Shown: positions 1 to 10,786 of the stretch, in pieces
Numbering within the stretch: the stretch's first letter is position 1
Layout of the letters: every line of letters begins with the position of its first letter
Assembly (NCBI GenBank): GCA_031472005.1
Contig: PZJY01000003.1
Span: 3,286,001-3,350,000, forward strand
Length of the DNA stretch: 64,000 nucleotides
Source: Tetracladium setigerum
Lineage: Eukaryota; Ascomycota; Leotiomycetes; Helotiales
Direction: 5' to 3'
The notes under the pieces: model-generated
Told to the model about the DNA's origin: nothing
The model's input: only the letters and a program-made list of their open reading frames with translations
Database searches by the model: none
Program-made: the position numbers and the translations under genes

Positions 1-2
1 AC

Positions 3-947
3 AATGGCTCCGCTTTCCTCGATACACTTACATCCCTTCCACCCCCACCTTCCCCTCCGGCGCTACATCCGCTTGCATCTGCACTTGTTGTTCAAGCAAA
101 CATTCAGGCAAGCATGAGACCTCCCCATCTCCTCCGCTCCCATGCCTCAATCAGACCTCCTAACTCAAAAGCACCTCACAAGTCCCTCAAACTCCCCACC
201 ACTCAACTAACATCTTTCCCATCAAAATCTCCACCATTCTTCTCACCAGAACTAAACCAGCAAACCTTCTTCCCACCCACAGCAGCCCGCCCCCACAACT
301 CCCCTCCTCAGCTCCCAACTCCAACCCCTCCCCTCCTCACCCCACGGCCCCATCTCAACAGCCTCCATCCATACGACCCCTTTAGCCCTCAAAATGGCCT
401 CCTTCCAACCAACAATAACCACCATGCCCCCCTCTCAACGCGTAAAACAAGAAAAATGGGCCCAATCCATCCTCCCCACCCTCACCAGCAGCACCTGCCC
501 GAAAGCAACACATTCACACGCATAGACATCCCGCAATCCAACAGCTCCAACATATCCGGCTACCAATGCTCAGGCGGTCGGCACTTCCTCCGCAACACCC
601 TCATCGCTACCGGCTCAAAAGATTTCTTCTACCTTCTCGACCCACGCGATCCAACATATCAAGCAGGACCCTATCACCCCTCTGAAAAGGACGAAAGAGT
701 TTTGTTATATTCAGGTAAACAGCCTAAGGAACCGCCTCATGCGCCAGATTTTATTGAGGGGAGTTCAAAAGGTAATTTTAATGAGGTGGGTGAGACGGAG
801 AGCGTGAAGGTTGGGAGGAAGGCGCTGGGGAGGGCGAGTGATAGGGATGTTTTGGATATTGCGAGGGCTTATTGGGAGTTGTGGGTGTTAGTGCGAGCGA
901 GGCGAGGGACAGATGTGAGGAGTTTATTAGGTCGAAAGAGTGAGTGA
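3..947 (+). CDS. 3' part of an unidentified gene, 5' end outside the window
   Basis: The reading frame is open from base 3 and ends at the TGA at 945-947, so only the C-terminal part of the gene is present. I do not recognise the family. The first half is very rich in Pro, Ser and Thr and looks disordered. The second half (from about base 505) is better structured, with an IATGSKDFFYLLDP stretch and a helical Trp/Arg-rich tail (ARAYWELWVLVRARR). Between about 118 and 500 the coding-like frame, with C-ending codons, is a different one, containing MASFQPTITTMPPSQ. It rejoins the terminal frame at the CCC run at 498-500 if one C is added. An intron with a CTAAC branch point near 203 is also likely. 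The exon structure of the first 500 bases is therefore unresolved, and only the last 150 residues are firm. Confidence 0.5.
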   Translation, partial: NGSAFLDTLTSLPPPPSPPALHPLASALVVQANIQASMRPPHLLRSHASIRPPNSKAPHKSLKLPTTQLTSFPSKSPPFFSPELNQQTFFPPTAARPHNSPPQLPTPTPPLLTPRPHLNSLHPYDPFSPQNGLLPTNNNHHAPLSTRKTRKMGPIHPPHPHQQHLPESNTFTRIDIPQSNSSNISGYQCSGGRHFLRNTLIATGSKDFFYLLDPRDPTYQAGPYHPSEKDERVLLYSGKQPKEPPHAPDFIEGSSKGNFNEVGETESVKVGRKALGRASDRDVLDIARAYWELWVLVRARRGTDVRSLLGRKSE

Positions 948-961
948 GTTAGTTGAGGTAA

Positions 962-1133
962 GAGTGAGGTAAAGTGGGCTTTTGTTTACTTATGTTACCG
1001 TGAAGATGAGTTTAGCGAGATTGTTCGTTTGGTGCTTTGCTGGGATGAGTGAGGTAAGAGACCAGGGGGGTCTTTGTTTACTTTAGTTAGCGTTGACGAT
1101 GGATTTAGCGAGGTTTGTCAATGCTTGGCTGGA
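962..1133. repeat. diverged tandem duplication of about 85 bp
   Basis: Two adjacent units start with GAGTGAGGTAA at 962 and 1047. In the same order they share TTTGTTTACTT, a GTTA(C/G)CGT block, GATG-AGTTTAGCGAGA / GATGGATTTAGCGAGG, and TGCTT-GCTGG. The copies differ by substitutions and small gaps, so the duplication is not recent. Function is unknown. Confidence 0.6.
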
Positions 1134-1162
1134 ATGGAACTACCTCCCTACCTTACCTATCC

Positions 1163-1178
1163 ATGGATGGATGGATGG
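1163..1178. repeat. GGAT microsatellite
   Basis: Four GATG-phase units in a row (ATGGATGGATGGATGG). A short simple repeat with no assigned role. Confidence 0.7.
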
Positions 1179-2122
1179 CTGCCATGTAAGATAAGTCGAC
1201 TAACAAACAGAAAAGCTGATAGAGATGCCGCATACTGTAAAGCATGGAAATAAATGTACCTACTCAATTATTCTCAGTTACCATTTCGCTTAAGTGTCCG
1301 GCCTACCTTTGTTCGATGTCGTCGTTGAAGACAACACTGGATCACGTGTAAGGTAGTCTTATATCCGCATCTTACCAAGTTATCCCCATCATATCTTCAC
1401 TTCATCTGACCAGAACCAGTTCTACATAACACCTATATATTAGAGAACCCAACTTGATGAATATTTTGAATAAACGCCTTCCAGAAAAGCAGAACACAAT
1501 TGAAAATTCATGTATCATGAATAATTACTCCCACTTTTCTCACCTACCACAATTCTCCAGGTAGATCATTTTGAACAATTTTGCAACAATAATCCTGCCT
1601 CACCCCGAATTTTTTCCCCAAGCCATCTGTTCACTGCACAAAGAAACTGACCACAATATCATCTCTAAATACTATATCCTCAAAAAGCCACCCCCAAGCA
1701 AACTGTCAATAGCCGTTCATCGGTTAATTTTCTCCTACTTCTAAACCAACACTTTTAAAAAGGCCCAAAAAAAAATAAGAACAAAATTGTAATCTCAATA
1801 GTTTAAATATTCTCGTAGCTTAATACGAATAGATATAAATAGAGTCTCTTGTTACTACTTAATCTTGTGAGATATTACTCTCAAACCTCTCTTACGTACA
1901 TTTACTACCATGACCACCCCTCACCCGCAAAAAAAAGACAAAAGGAGGAAAAGAATAAGGACAAAAGGCAGCAAGAAAACGAAAAGGAGAATAAAACAAG
2001 ATTGCCTATTTCCTTGCAGCAAATACTCCATTTACTCTGCTCTGCTTCCACGGCAGCAGTGACCCTCGGAAGAAAGAAAGTACAGTACATATGAGCAGAC
2101 GAATCCCGCTGATAAAAAAATA

Positions 2123-3603
2123 TTACGCCAAAAGCCCCGAAGCCAGAATCTGTGACCGCAGCGATCCCAAAGTTTTGGCCATCTCCTTCGCCTTCTTGCT
2201 CACATTCTCTGCCGTAAGCAGCGAAATGCTGGCCTCATTCTGCAGGCTGTCCCAGGGCAGTTGCTGCAACGCTGTTGTGTCACAGGTTCCAGCGGTTTGT
2301 GGCCTGAGTTTCTCTACCAATTTCTCTACCAGCTCCGAAGCATAAGACGACAGCTGGGTGACGAGCTGAAGAAAAAGAAGCATTTGCATTGGAACCGCCG
2401 AGGATTGAGGTGGCTCGAAATTTCCAATCTTAACTGTAGGGGCGACGAAGTTATCTGTGTGTAGGCTGGGGGGTATCTGTCCGTTGAACATGACGCATAC
2501 TTCCATATGGCCGAATAGAGCATCGTAGATCCAGATGAGACGGGAATGGCAAGAGAGAGCTAGCAAAATAGTGGAATGATCGAGAGGCTTCGGTTCAGGT
2601 GCCGTCGAGTGGGAGCTGGAGGAGGCAGCACCGTTGGTCGTGGGGGATGATTGCGGATATGCAGAGCAGATGTTAATGACGGTCGGATATATGTCGATCA
2701 TCTCCTGAGTGTAGCGGAATGTCTCATCTAGATGGTATTGTTTCGGCGGGTTCAACTCAGGGTCGTTTGGAGGTGCATCCGGGTCGTATTTTCGGAGTGT
2801 TGGCATGGTAAGGGAATGCTCATAGAGATTGGTACTGAGAGCGGAGAGGCGTGCAATACATTTACTGACGGTATCTAGAGTGAGAGTTTCGCTTAGAAAC
2901 TTCCACCCTATCGCCAATGGGATGTCTTCATATATCGTTGCGGCAGGATCCACAAGTTTCAATTCCAATAGAGACGTCTGCACCCTTTCTGCGGGGGCCG
3001 AGGGAAAAGGTATTGGCCCGGGCCTGTATGTAAAAGGTAAGTTGTTCATCTTAGGGGCGCTTCTGGAGCGAAAGGCAGCAGAGGGTTGAAGTTGAATGCC
3101 GATGGAAATCCAGTTTCCAATCCTATGTCGATATCATCAAAAAGGGAACAAGTCCCAAAATCATCAGCAGGAGCGAATGGATAGGCCACGTTCGTTCCAT
3201 GGGCTGACATTGAAGTAAATTGGGAAGTAGGCTCTAGTCCTGCATTTGAATTGGAGGCATACTCTGTTGATGGTTAGTGAGAATACCGATTTCGGAAATT
3301 CGGTGTTGACCAACCGTTCCCACAGTCTTCTGTTGCACGTCTTCTTTTCACAGTATGCTGCTGGTCTCTGTCTGGATTCTCAGAAGATGACGAGGATGGG
3401 GTGTCTATAGAGTTGTCTGAAGAACTTTGAGCTGCTCCTTGCATGCTCTCTATGGGCTTCTTTTGTCGAAAAGGGCTGTAGAGGCAAGAAGTTTTGGCTT
3501 TCGAACACCGATCACACACCTCGAGTCCAGGTTGTCTTGGGCACCGCAGTTTCTGAGCATGGCATCGGTCACAAGCGGCTCGACGCCGAATATCATCGGC
3601 CAT
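2123..3603 (-). CDS. Zn2Cys6 (C6) transcription factor, frame broken at a C run
   Basis: Nuclear binuclear zinc-cluster regulator. The ATG at 3603 is followed by a basic segment and a canonical cluster with spacing CX2CX6CX8CX2CX6C at residues about 11-40. A Ser-rich linker and a KRRR patch follow. Exon 1 (3603-3315) joins exon 2 (3263-2123) across a 51-nt intron with a CTAAC branch point. In exon 2 the coding frame (SLFDDIDIG, then FAPEAP) hits a stop right after the CCCC run at 3054-3057. A second frame continues as KMNNLPFTYRPGP to the end. One additional C would fuse both into a 476-residue protein. The C-terminal half, including LLALSCHSRLIWIYDALF, resembles the C-terminal part of secondary-metabolism C6 regulators such as the AflR type, but the fungal_trans domain is absent. 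It is divergent from an alpha/beta hydrolase gene, a possible target. Family call sure, regulon unknown. Confidence 0.85.
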
Positions 3604-4340
3604 AGCTGATGTGAGAAGAATCGGAGCTGCGATAGGTGGAGCTTTCAATCGATAGGGTTTTGTTGGTGGCGGTAGTGGAGGAGCTTTTAATATATGTAGG
3701 ACCTTTGTATCAATTCTTCCGAATGAGTATAAATTTGTGAAAAGTCAGACGAAAGGAATTTTTAATGTTGATTGACAAATCTTAATGAGTGGGGAGAGAT
3801 ATGGGAGACCTTCAAAACTACATATTTGCTGAAAGGCAGCATATTGAGGCGTGTTCTTGTCGCATGTTTGAGTATGAACGCCGAATCGGGGTTCGCGATA
3901 TCAATTTGAGAGTCGTTGCAGCTTTCACGTGACCATCTCTAAGCGCCTCGTTTGTAGGATGTCCGGATTTTAGCGAGTTTGATGTTAGAGCTATCAAAAC
4001 ATTCGGCGTTCGTCTCTTTTGCTTCTGTGTCTCCATCTCTAAGCAATGGACGAACCAAGATCCCTCAATTGCACGTTTTAATCGCCAGCGTCTGGAAAAT
4101 AATATCTCACTATATTCTGAACATCTGGTCATCTATAGTTGTTGTGACTCAGTTTTTCACCCCTAGACAACGTCTTGAACAGAATGAGAAGGACGGGCTT
4201 CCTATCTCCGAATACGCCCCTCCACTTTCAAGATAGGTAGGTAAGCTGAAAGGGGACAGTATCAGGTCAAGTATATTGTTTCTCGGTCTCTCTTTCATTT
4301 GTATTTGCATCGCTTTTCCCCTTCTTGTATCATACTCACA
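3604..4340. promoter_or_regulatory. divergent intergenic region between C6 regulator and hydrolase
   Basis: This 737-bp spacer separates two outward-facing start codons (3603 on minus, 4341 on plus) and must contain both promoters. The stretch before the hydrolase start is CT-rich (TCGGTCTCTCTTTCATTTG), typical of fungal transcription start regions. I see no certain binding-site palindrome. Confidence 0.5.
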
Positions 4341-5339
4341 ATGTCTCTCTATAATGTCCCTGTTCTCCCTCCTCTCTTCCGAATTAACGGACAAGTGTCG
4401 ATTCCACCACCCCCAGCCGAAGACTTCAGCGCCCTCTTTGGAGGCGTTCTGCCCCCAGTACAAACATTAAATTCCTACTGGGGCCAAACGGCATTCTATA
4501 TCATCGAACCATCAAATCCAAATCCCTCCACCGAACCTCCCCGAAAAGTCGTCCTCATACATGGCGTAGGAACGCCAGCAATTGGACTCCTCCCACTTGC
4601 GACCCTCCTCGCCGCCTCTGCGATTCCTACAACGGTACTCATCTATGATGTTTGGAGCCATGGCTTATCGTCCACTCCTGTTGCGACCCATACGCCTGGG
4701 CTCTTTCACCAGCAGATCCTCCAGCTTCTCCTCCATGTCGGCTGGTCGCGCGCGCACTTCATGGGCTTCTCCATGGGCGGGATGATCGCAGTCTCCTTCG
4801 CTGAATACCATGCCGCACACGTCGAATCGTTAACTCTCGTTGCGCCCGGGGGCCTGCTCAAGAAAGCGCAAAAGAGCGCATGGGCACGATTTGTCGAGTG
4901 GGGAGGATGGGGATGGGGATGGGAATATATCAGCGTGAAGAGAATATATGGAATGGCGGGACCTGGTGCGGTAGAGAAGGACTGGCAGTTGAAGTTCAAG
5001 GAGGGGGGATTGGATGCTATACCTCGAAATGCTGTTCAGGTCTGGGAACGGGAGAATCATCCCGGCCATGTGTCGAGCTTCATTAGCTTCTGGAGGCATG
5101 GCGGGTTGTATGATTCGCATTCAACGTACGAGAGTGTTGCAAAAGGAAAGGTCCCGACATTGGTTCTACTCGGCGAAACGGACGGATTCTTCCAGGCGGA
5201 GTATATGAAGAAGGAATTGGCAGCATTGGCATGGAGAGGCAAGGTCGAGGTCATCATGGGCGTTGGGCATGGAGTCGTTGCAGAAAAGTCGAAAGAGGTG
5301 TCGGAATATCTATTAGAATTTTGGGCTGGCCTCAAGTGA
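4341..5339 (+). CDS. alpha/beta hydrolase
   Basis: Single-exon hydrolase of 332 residues, probably cytosolic, with no signal peptide or membrane anchor. The ATG at 4341 (context CACAATGTC) is preferred over an upstream in-frame ATG at 4299 because it starts the conserved part and has a better context. The order is typical: the oxyanion strand VVLIHGVG, then DVWSHGLS, the nucleophile elbow GFSMGG (Ser nucleophile), a lid region rich in Trp/Gly (WGGWGWGWE), the acid in LLGETDGFF and the catalytic His in GVGHGVV. The triad is complete, so it should be active. The fold cannot tell esterase, lipase or epoxide-hydrolase activity apart, so the substrate is unknown. It faces away from the C6 regulator across a shared 0.7-kb promoter region. 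Confidence 0.88.
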   Translation: MSLYNVPVLPPLFRINGQVSIPPPPAEDFSALFGGVLPPVQTLNSYWGQTAFYIIEPSNPNPSTEPPRKVVLIHGVGTPAIGLLPLATLLAASAIPTTVLIYDVWSHGLSSTPVATHTPGLFHQQILQLLLHVGWSRAHFMGFSMGGMIAVSFAEYHAAHVESLTLVAPGGLLKKAQKSAWARFVEWGGWGWGWEYISVKRIYGMAGPGAVEKDWQLKFKEGGLDAIPRNAVQVWERENHPGHVSSFISFWRHGGLYDSHSTYESVAKGKVPTLVLLGETDGFFQAEYMKKELAALAWRGKVEVIMGVGHGVVAEKSKEVSEYLLEFWAGLK

Positions 5340-6386
5340 GGTGAGAATGGAGTATATCCGCGTTATGATCCTAGGGAGAGGAACTTGCCAAGTACTGAAG
5401 TTACGGTAGAAGGAGGATCAGAAACATCAAAGCCTCACTCTTCCCAAGCACAATGGTGCTCATGATCAATATCAGGCACGAATCCCCAAACTTTCCCTTT
5501 CCCTTCGATGCCCTATCCTCATTTCCCCGAACAATTCCAAGAGCACAAGGCTGTCGTTTATGCACCCCAAGGCTGTGTTTCCTCTTATCTTGACCGCGTG
5601 ACCCCCGCTCGCATCACCAACAGATACTACAAGTGAATTAAGGACCTAATAAGCAAGGTCCTGCATAAAGCTTTGCCTCTCCTCCCAACTCATCCCAGGA
5701 TAACGGCAGCGAAACGGCAAACGGCACACATGTTAAACTTCCCCGGCCAATTGATGCCGATATTTCACCATCGCTCGCTTCCATTCGCTCTGTCACCGAG
5801 TAGGCAACTGCGTCTCGTGAGACCAAGGCGTGCCGGGTTGGCTATCACGGGTAGAGTGTTGGCCAATAATTGAGGCAGGAATTGTGGTTGCCTCCATAAG
5901 GCTGGGACGCTAGGCCGGAGAAGGAAGACGACTAGAAGACGCCAAGGTGGAATGGAAGACCTGTAGAAGGTGTGGAGTCGGGCTCGTGGGCCTTGGTGTT
6001 GCATGGGATGGGTGTTTGGGCCGGCTTGGGGGAAGTTTGTTGACGTACGCCTCGCTTTTCTCCACGGTGAGTAATCCACGGTGAGGAGGATATAAGGATA
6101 GAAGTATGCCCTCTTTGGAAAGACTTCTTTTCAGAAGAAACACTTTACAATTTCAGTCAAAATCCACCGAGAAACGACAGATCACAAGCTTCAAGGGTCT
6201 CACTCCGATAACATACTGATAGTATCAAGTATATATATCACGACATTCTTCCACAACAAGACAAAACAAACAAACAAACTCTACCTTTCAACTTTCTTCT
6301 TTGAAACAACAAGTTGAAAAACAAAAACAAAACACAACTCACAAACCAAATCTTCTCTCACGTCGAGAGAACTACCAACAAGCCGA
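5340..6386. other. intergenic stretch with the leader of the next gene
   Basis: No convincing gene. The last 300 bases look like a promoter and 5' leader: GGATATAAGGATAG at about 6086-6100 could act as a TATA-like element, followed by CA- and AAC-rich sequence (6240-6340) running into the next start codon. Confidence 0.5.
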
Positions 6387-6923
6387 ATGACACACCAACA
6401 ACCCACCAACGCTTCCCACCGAAGCACCACATCCCTCTCCACTGCCCGAACATCCACCTCATCTCTAACCCTAATCGACAATCACTTCTCCCCACCCTCC
6501 CGCACCGGCACCGATTCCTCATCCTCCTCTGCCTCCACCATAACCAGCACCACATCCCGCGGCCGCTCCAGCACCCACTCCCACCGTAACTCTTCCCAAT
6601 CTGCTCGTCTCAACCCAGGAAACTCTACATCTCACTCCTACAATACTCCTCGCCCCATCACAAGCCCGGCCCATACTGCTCAAACACCATCTCAAGCCGC
6701 TATCCTTCGCGCTAGAGAGGTAGACAAGCAACAACAGCGATTAGCTACACGCCAGGCTGAGCAGTTGAGAGCTAAGGGGACGTTTACGGATAGTGGGAGA
6801 CATAGCGATGATTGGCTTTTTGGAGGATGGAGTTTTAAGGATAGTGTTAGGGGTGCTTGGAGGTGGGCTGCTAGTGGGCATGATGGGCACAGAGGGGGAA
6901 GTGGAAAGGAGCAGGGGGAATGA
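6387..6923 (+). CDS. serine/threonine-rich small protein of unknown function
   Basis: Intronless frame of 178 residues starting in a good context (CCGAATGAC). Residues 1-100 are almost entirely Ser, Thr, Asn, His and Pro and are probably disordered. Residues about 105-130 form a charged helix (ILRAREVDKQQQRLATRQAEQLRAK). The end carries a compact aromatic motif, DDWLFGGWSFKDSVRGAWRW, then a Gly-rich tail. The structured tail and long CA-rich leader argue for a real gene. No signal peptide or membrane segment is seen. I do not recognise the family; small proteins of this shape are common in filamentous fungi and usually lack an assigned function. Confidence 0.65.
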   Translation: MTHQQPTNASHRSTTSLSTARTSTSSLTLIDNHFSPPSRTGTDSSSSSASTITSTTSRGRSSTHSHRNSSQSARLNPGNSTSHSYNTPRPITSPAHTAQTPSQAAILRAREVDKQQQRLATRQAEQLRAKGTFTDSGRHSDDWLFGGWSFKDSVRGAWRWAASGHDGHRGGSGKEQGE

Positions 6924-8434
6924 TTGAAGAGAGAACCACATTTTCTTTCACAGCCGCCATTATGATATTTTAGGAGGAGTGGACAGATCTGTTGGAGAGA
7001 GAGGAGATTATGACCAGACGAACGAATTGGACGAACGAGCGAGTGGATGGGGAAGAAAGCCGTGTGTGTGCTTGTGTGTGTGACAGAATGGAGTGAAACA
7101 CAGAAGGGGAAACAACTGGTTCGGTTTTACTGTACTTTGCCTTGCTTTGCCTTTGCATTGCTTCTGGGGACCTTTGTTGACGCCTTGCTTCTGATCTGAC
7201 TGTAATAGTCGGCTTGGCAGAAGGATGGCAAATGCATGTGGACTGAAGCGAAGCGAGGGAAGGGAAAAAGTCGCGAAATCGAGAGCCGCAAGCCGTGCCG
7301 CGAGCCGCTTCCACCACACCTTATTTGCCTGGGAACGAGCAAATCTACGCAATGCATGTTGGATGCCAAGTTTTGTTTTTATTTTTTTTAGAGTGTTATG
7401 GTTTTTGTTTCTATTTTTAGATCGGGTGGGCTTTTGTTTTGATGCGGGTTGGGGATGAACTCGGTTCGCGGTGCCGAGCGAAGGATGGTGGATGAATGAG
7501 ATGGGATTTCTCGATGCGATGCTTGTCTTGCGCTTTTGTTGGAGGATATACCACTTTTCGATGTTTGATTTTTTGGGATATCCATTTTTCTTTATTTATT
7601 TTCTCCTTTTTTTGGTCGCTTTTGAATAGAAAGTACCAATATGGAAAGCCCAGTCGAAATAATGGAGACTTTTATTTATTATGATCATGATACCTCGAAA
7701 TACATCATTTTCACCATTAGAGAGGAGCTGAAATTCCTTGCTCGTGTGTGAAGTGACTACCAAAACGCAAATTGATGAAGAAGTGAGTAACGTACTATAG
7801 AATATCTGCGCTTCTAATTTGTGCGATTTCCGGATGTTTGAGGTGTATCACATGCCAAGTTACAGAACCAGGCACATTGTTTCGTGACCACAGTCCTGGC
7901 TAACTGATAAGCAAATTGGTTTGTAAAGAAAGGATATGTTGCATGGAAATTCAGTTGAACTTTGGCAAGGCCACGGATTAAAGGCGATAGAGAGTCTTTG
8001 TTTCGCTCCTTACTACCTCTCTTCTTACCAATCTCAAGCCTACGAGATATTCCAAATTTTGCCTTTGTTGATCCATCGAGTAATAATCACAACCCCAAAT
8101 AAACACAAAAATTCGAGAAAAGTTGATGTAAAAGAGTCTTAGGCGACTTTCTTTAATTTTCTATCATTACAAACAATTCTCCCCCATCCCCCTCAAGTAT
8201 TATCTCTCCCCAGTGTCAAAATCGCTGCAAAACCCAGTATCCAGATGTGGTATCTAATGCTTGTGAAAACCAACTAATAGCCGTTCGTTTTCAACGAAAC
8301 GGACAAAAAGGAAAAAACATTTGTACATGTGTATGTGTGTGTGTGGTATGTGTTGTATGTCGTTATCGTCATCGAAACATGCATCCATTCTTTAACTCAA
8401 TTCATGCTTGTAGTGTCGATTTGGATGTGGTACT
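6924..8434. other. intergenic stretch between convergent genes, no gene seen
   Basis: Both neighbours point inward, so this holds two 3' regions. It is T-rich around 7370-7620, and near 8330 there is a short TG/GT microsatellite (GTATGTGTGTGTGTGG). Open frames here are short and unconvincing in composition. Confidence 0.5.
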
Positions 8435-8802
8435 CTAGTACTTGAGGATGATGTACAAGGCGTGGATGATACCGGGATGAAACTATTAATCGATTGTTAG
8501 ATCTTTGTTCATAGATTGAATGTTGATTGAATGGTGTTGCATAGCATGGGTAGAGAGGGAATGCAGAAGAAGTGGAGAGACGTACCCAAGGATGGTAAGG
8601 AGGATGTTAATTAAGAGATCGGAACCGCATCCGCGCTCGAGGAATACACCGAGAGGAGGGAGGATGACAGCGAAGATGATCTAGGAGGATGATGTTAGCA
8701 ATAGCAATTAAAATCGCAAACACATATATGCCATCGAAGGCAAATTGTGCAGAAAAGTGAATGTAAATGTACCTTGATGATGTCTGAAGCAGTGAAAGCC
8801 AT
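8435..8802 (-). CDS. PMP3: plasma membrane proteolipid 3 (Pmp3/UPF0057), splice or frame ambiguity near the C-terminus
   Basis: Tiny two-helix membrane proteolipid that in yeast modulates plasma-membrane potential and salt tolerance. Exon 1 (8802-8773) gives MAFTASDIIK. Exon 2 (8680 to 8586) gives IIFAVILPPLGVFLERGCG and LLINILLTILG. Exon 3 (8482-8435) ends HALYIILKY. This is nearly identical to the usual 57-residue fungal Pmp3. The second intron has a consensus GTACGT donor, a CTAAC branch and a TAG acceptor, but using GTACGT shifts exon 3 out of frame by one base. Frame is kept either by the second GT of the donor, 4 nt downstream (giving LGYFHPG, 58 aa), or by one additional C/G in the CCC run (8474-8476) or in the GGG before the donor. 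The family call is certain; the exact junction is not. Confidence 0.9.
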
Positions 8803-10786
8803 TTTAGCGATTTATTTGTTTTGTTTTGGGAGGTTGGGTTTGATTGTTTTGGTTATTGGTGTTTGGAGTGGATTTGATGGTGATGTTTTGAATGAAGGAG
8901 AGAAAGGGAAGCAGAACAGAGGCAAACTTGTACTCCTTTTATTTACATTTCTGTCATGCCAAAATTCCTTGGTCTGACAATCTATCTATGATGGCGTCGC
9001 GCAAGGCAAGAAAAAGGGCTGAAAAACAGTGACGATGCCGATGACGTCGAGTCCTCGAGGCGCCATCCCACTGCCGTGTTGCCGTTCACTGCGCTGCCCT
9101 GATTCGCAGCTGCAATAGCTGTGGCCACGCTGAGTGTTTAAGCGAGGCCTTGTTTGTTATTGTGCCCTGCTGGCTGGTCCGTTGGAAGAAAAAAAAGCGG
9201 GAGCTGGCCTGGAACCCATGGGGGCAAGCAAAACTTGCTTCAACCAAATTTGATGGCTTTTGCTATTCTTGAAACTGGCGAGAACTGGTGATATCGTCAT
9301 ATTTGCATCCCATGAAGCGCTTTTCTAGCCACCCCCAGATCTCACGAGGGGAGCGATTCACCAGCCACGGGCGAACAACCTTAACTCGACGACCCTGAAG
9401 GCCACGGAGTTCGTCCGCCCTCACAGGCGCCCGCGAGGGCCTGTGAGACCTATGAGATGTGTGAGGGCGACGGATGAGGCCTATGAGGATAGGGAGAATA
9501 TATAGCAACATCCCCAAACCCCGCGCTTCGATGTTTAAATCAACGACATCTGTGTAAATGTTGGCCGGAGCGACTCCGTTTAGTAGTTTGACCAAGTGTA
9601 TAACTCCGTGTATCTACCTAGATGTATATATATATGAGACAGTCCGCCCGTCTACCACACCCTTTTCATACCTCTCCTCTCACTTCTCTCCCAGCTCTCA
9701 CGTGGTGTGGTTTTCCTTCCCTTTATCTCGTGCTTTCTCCCCTCCAGCCAAGTGGCCAAGGATCTTGTCAGTCTTGTGCACCACCTGCCTCCTTCGCTCG
9801 GTCAGTTTCTGCTACCCATTCTCGCCATTCTCCAGCGTTGCTCCAGTGTCTCCACTGCCCTTTTCCCTGCTATCAAGACACTTGGCGAGTTACGTGGCTC
9901 GACCTCGAACCTCCAGCCAAGCACATGTGGCAGTAGTTTGTGGCTGTGTTGCCTATATCGAGACCCTGGGAGACTTTTGGGGGGGAATCGGGAGACGCAT
10001 TTCTCTGCATTTGGAGGGGTGTGAGTGGATGGTAACTCGAGTAGATTGGGGAAGTGGATGGGAGAGTGGATTCGTGGAAATTTGATGGTTGGAAGGGGTG
10101 CTTTTTTGTTGTGTACCCCTCCAAAATTGGAGCATCAACAGACAGCTCTATGCGAGCAGATGCGAATCATGGGAATTTGGATGTTTTGTTTTTGTTGCTT
10201 TTGAACACGCAATATCTACCAGAAGAACGAGCTTTTCATCAGCGGCAAGTGTCGAAGATGGTAATTGGACGAGAAGAGAGTGTCTTCTTTCAAAAGTGGA
10301 AATGGTTTGAGAGAATCTTAAGAGCGCTCTCTCAAACGCTTTTCACCACGGCGTGTGTATCAAAGCTCCCAAGACATCCATCCTCCACATCACTGCAGGC
10401 ATCAATTCCCTCATCTTCCATGCATGCATGCACCACATTATTCACTCTCGGTTTCACCCATCTGCTGCTTGCTGCAAATTGCCGCTGCTACATATCACCA
10501 CCACTACTGCCTGACTGGCAACTAACTGACTGACCGAACTCCTCAATCGAGCTGCCTCGGATAATCTCGTGAGGGACACTGTGTTTTGTCGTTGCTCCCC
10601 ACTTAAGAGCTTCGCTGTTGATATAAATTTCTCCTTTCCTCGTCTTTTCCCACGTTCTCCGAATATCCTTACTGTTCTCTTGATTCTCTCTTGGTTCTTC
10701 GTTTTCCTCATCCAAGCCTTTCCAAGCAAAGGAAATTCATCTATCACCCCGCCGCTTCATAACAACCCCGCAGTAAGCAAGCAAAT
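8803..10786. promoter_or_regulatory. long divergent intergenic region between PMP3 and the WW-domain gene
   Basis: Two promoters must lie in this 2-kb spacer. The 800 bases before the WW gene are pyrimidine-rich (for example 9655-9870 and 10630-10700), as expected for fungal leaders. One longer open frame (9558-10085) has the composition of random CT-rich sequence, with no recognisable domain, so I do not call it. No RNA gene was recognised. Confidence 0.5.

Larger units (their letters stand above)
948..2122. other. intergenic stretch, no gene seen
   Basis: This lies between the tail of the first gene and the stop codon of the Zn2Cys6 gene on the other strand, so it holds two 3' flanks. It contains a diverged tandem duplication (962-1133), a short GGAT microsatellite (1163-1178) and an AT-rich part around 1700-1850. 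The only open frames are short and low-complexity. Confidence 0.6.

Noticed and set aside
9558..10085. Open frame of 175 codons on plus between PMP3 and the WW gene
   Set aside because: Ser/Pro/Cys-rich sequence typical of translated CT-rich leader DNA; no domain, and two overlapping frames of similar length exist.
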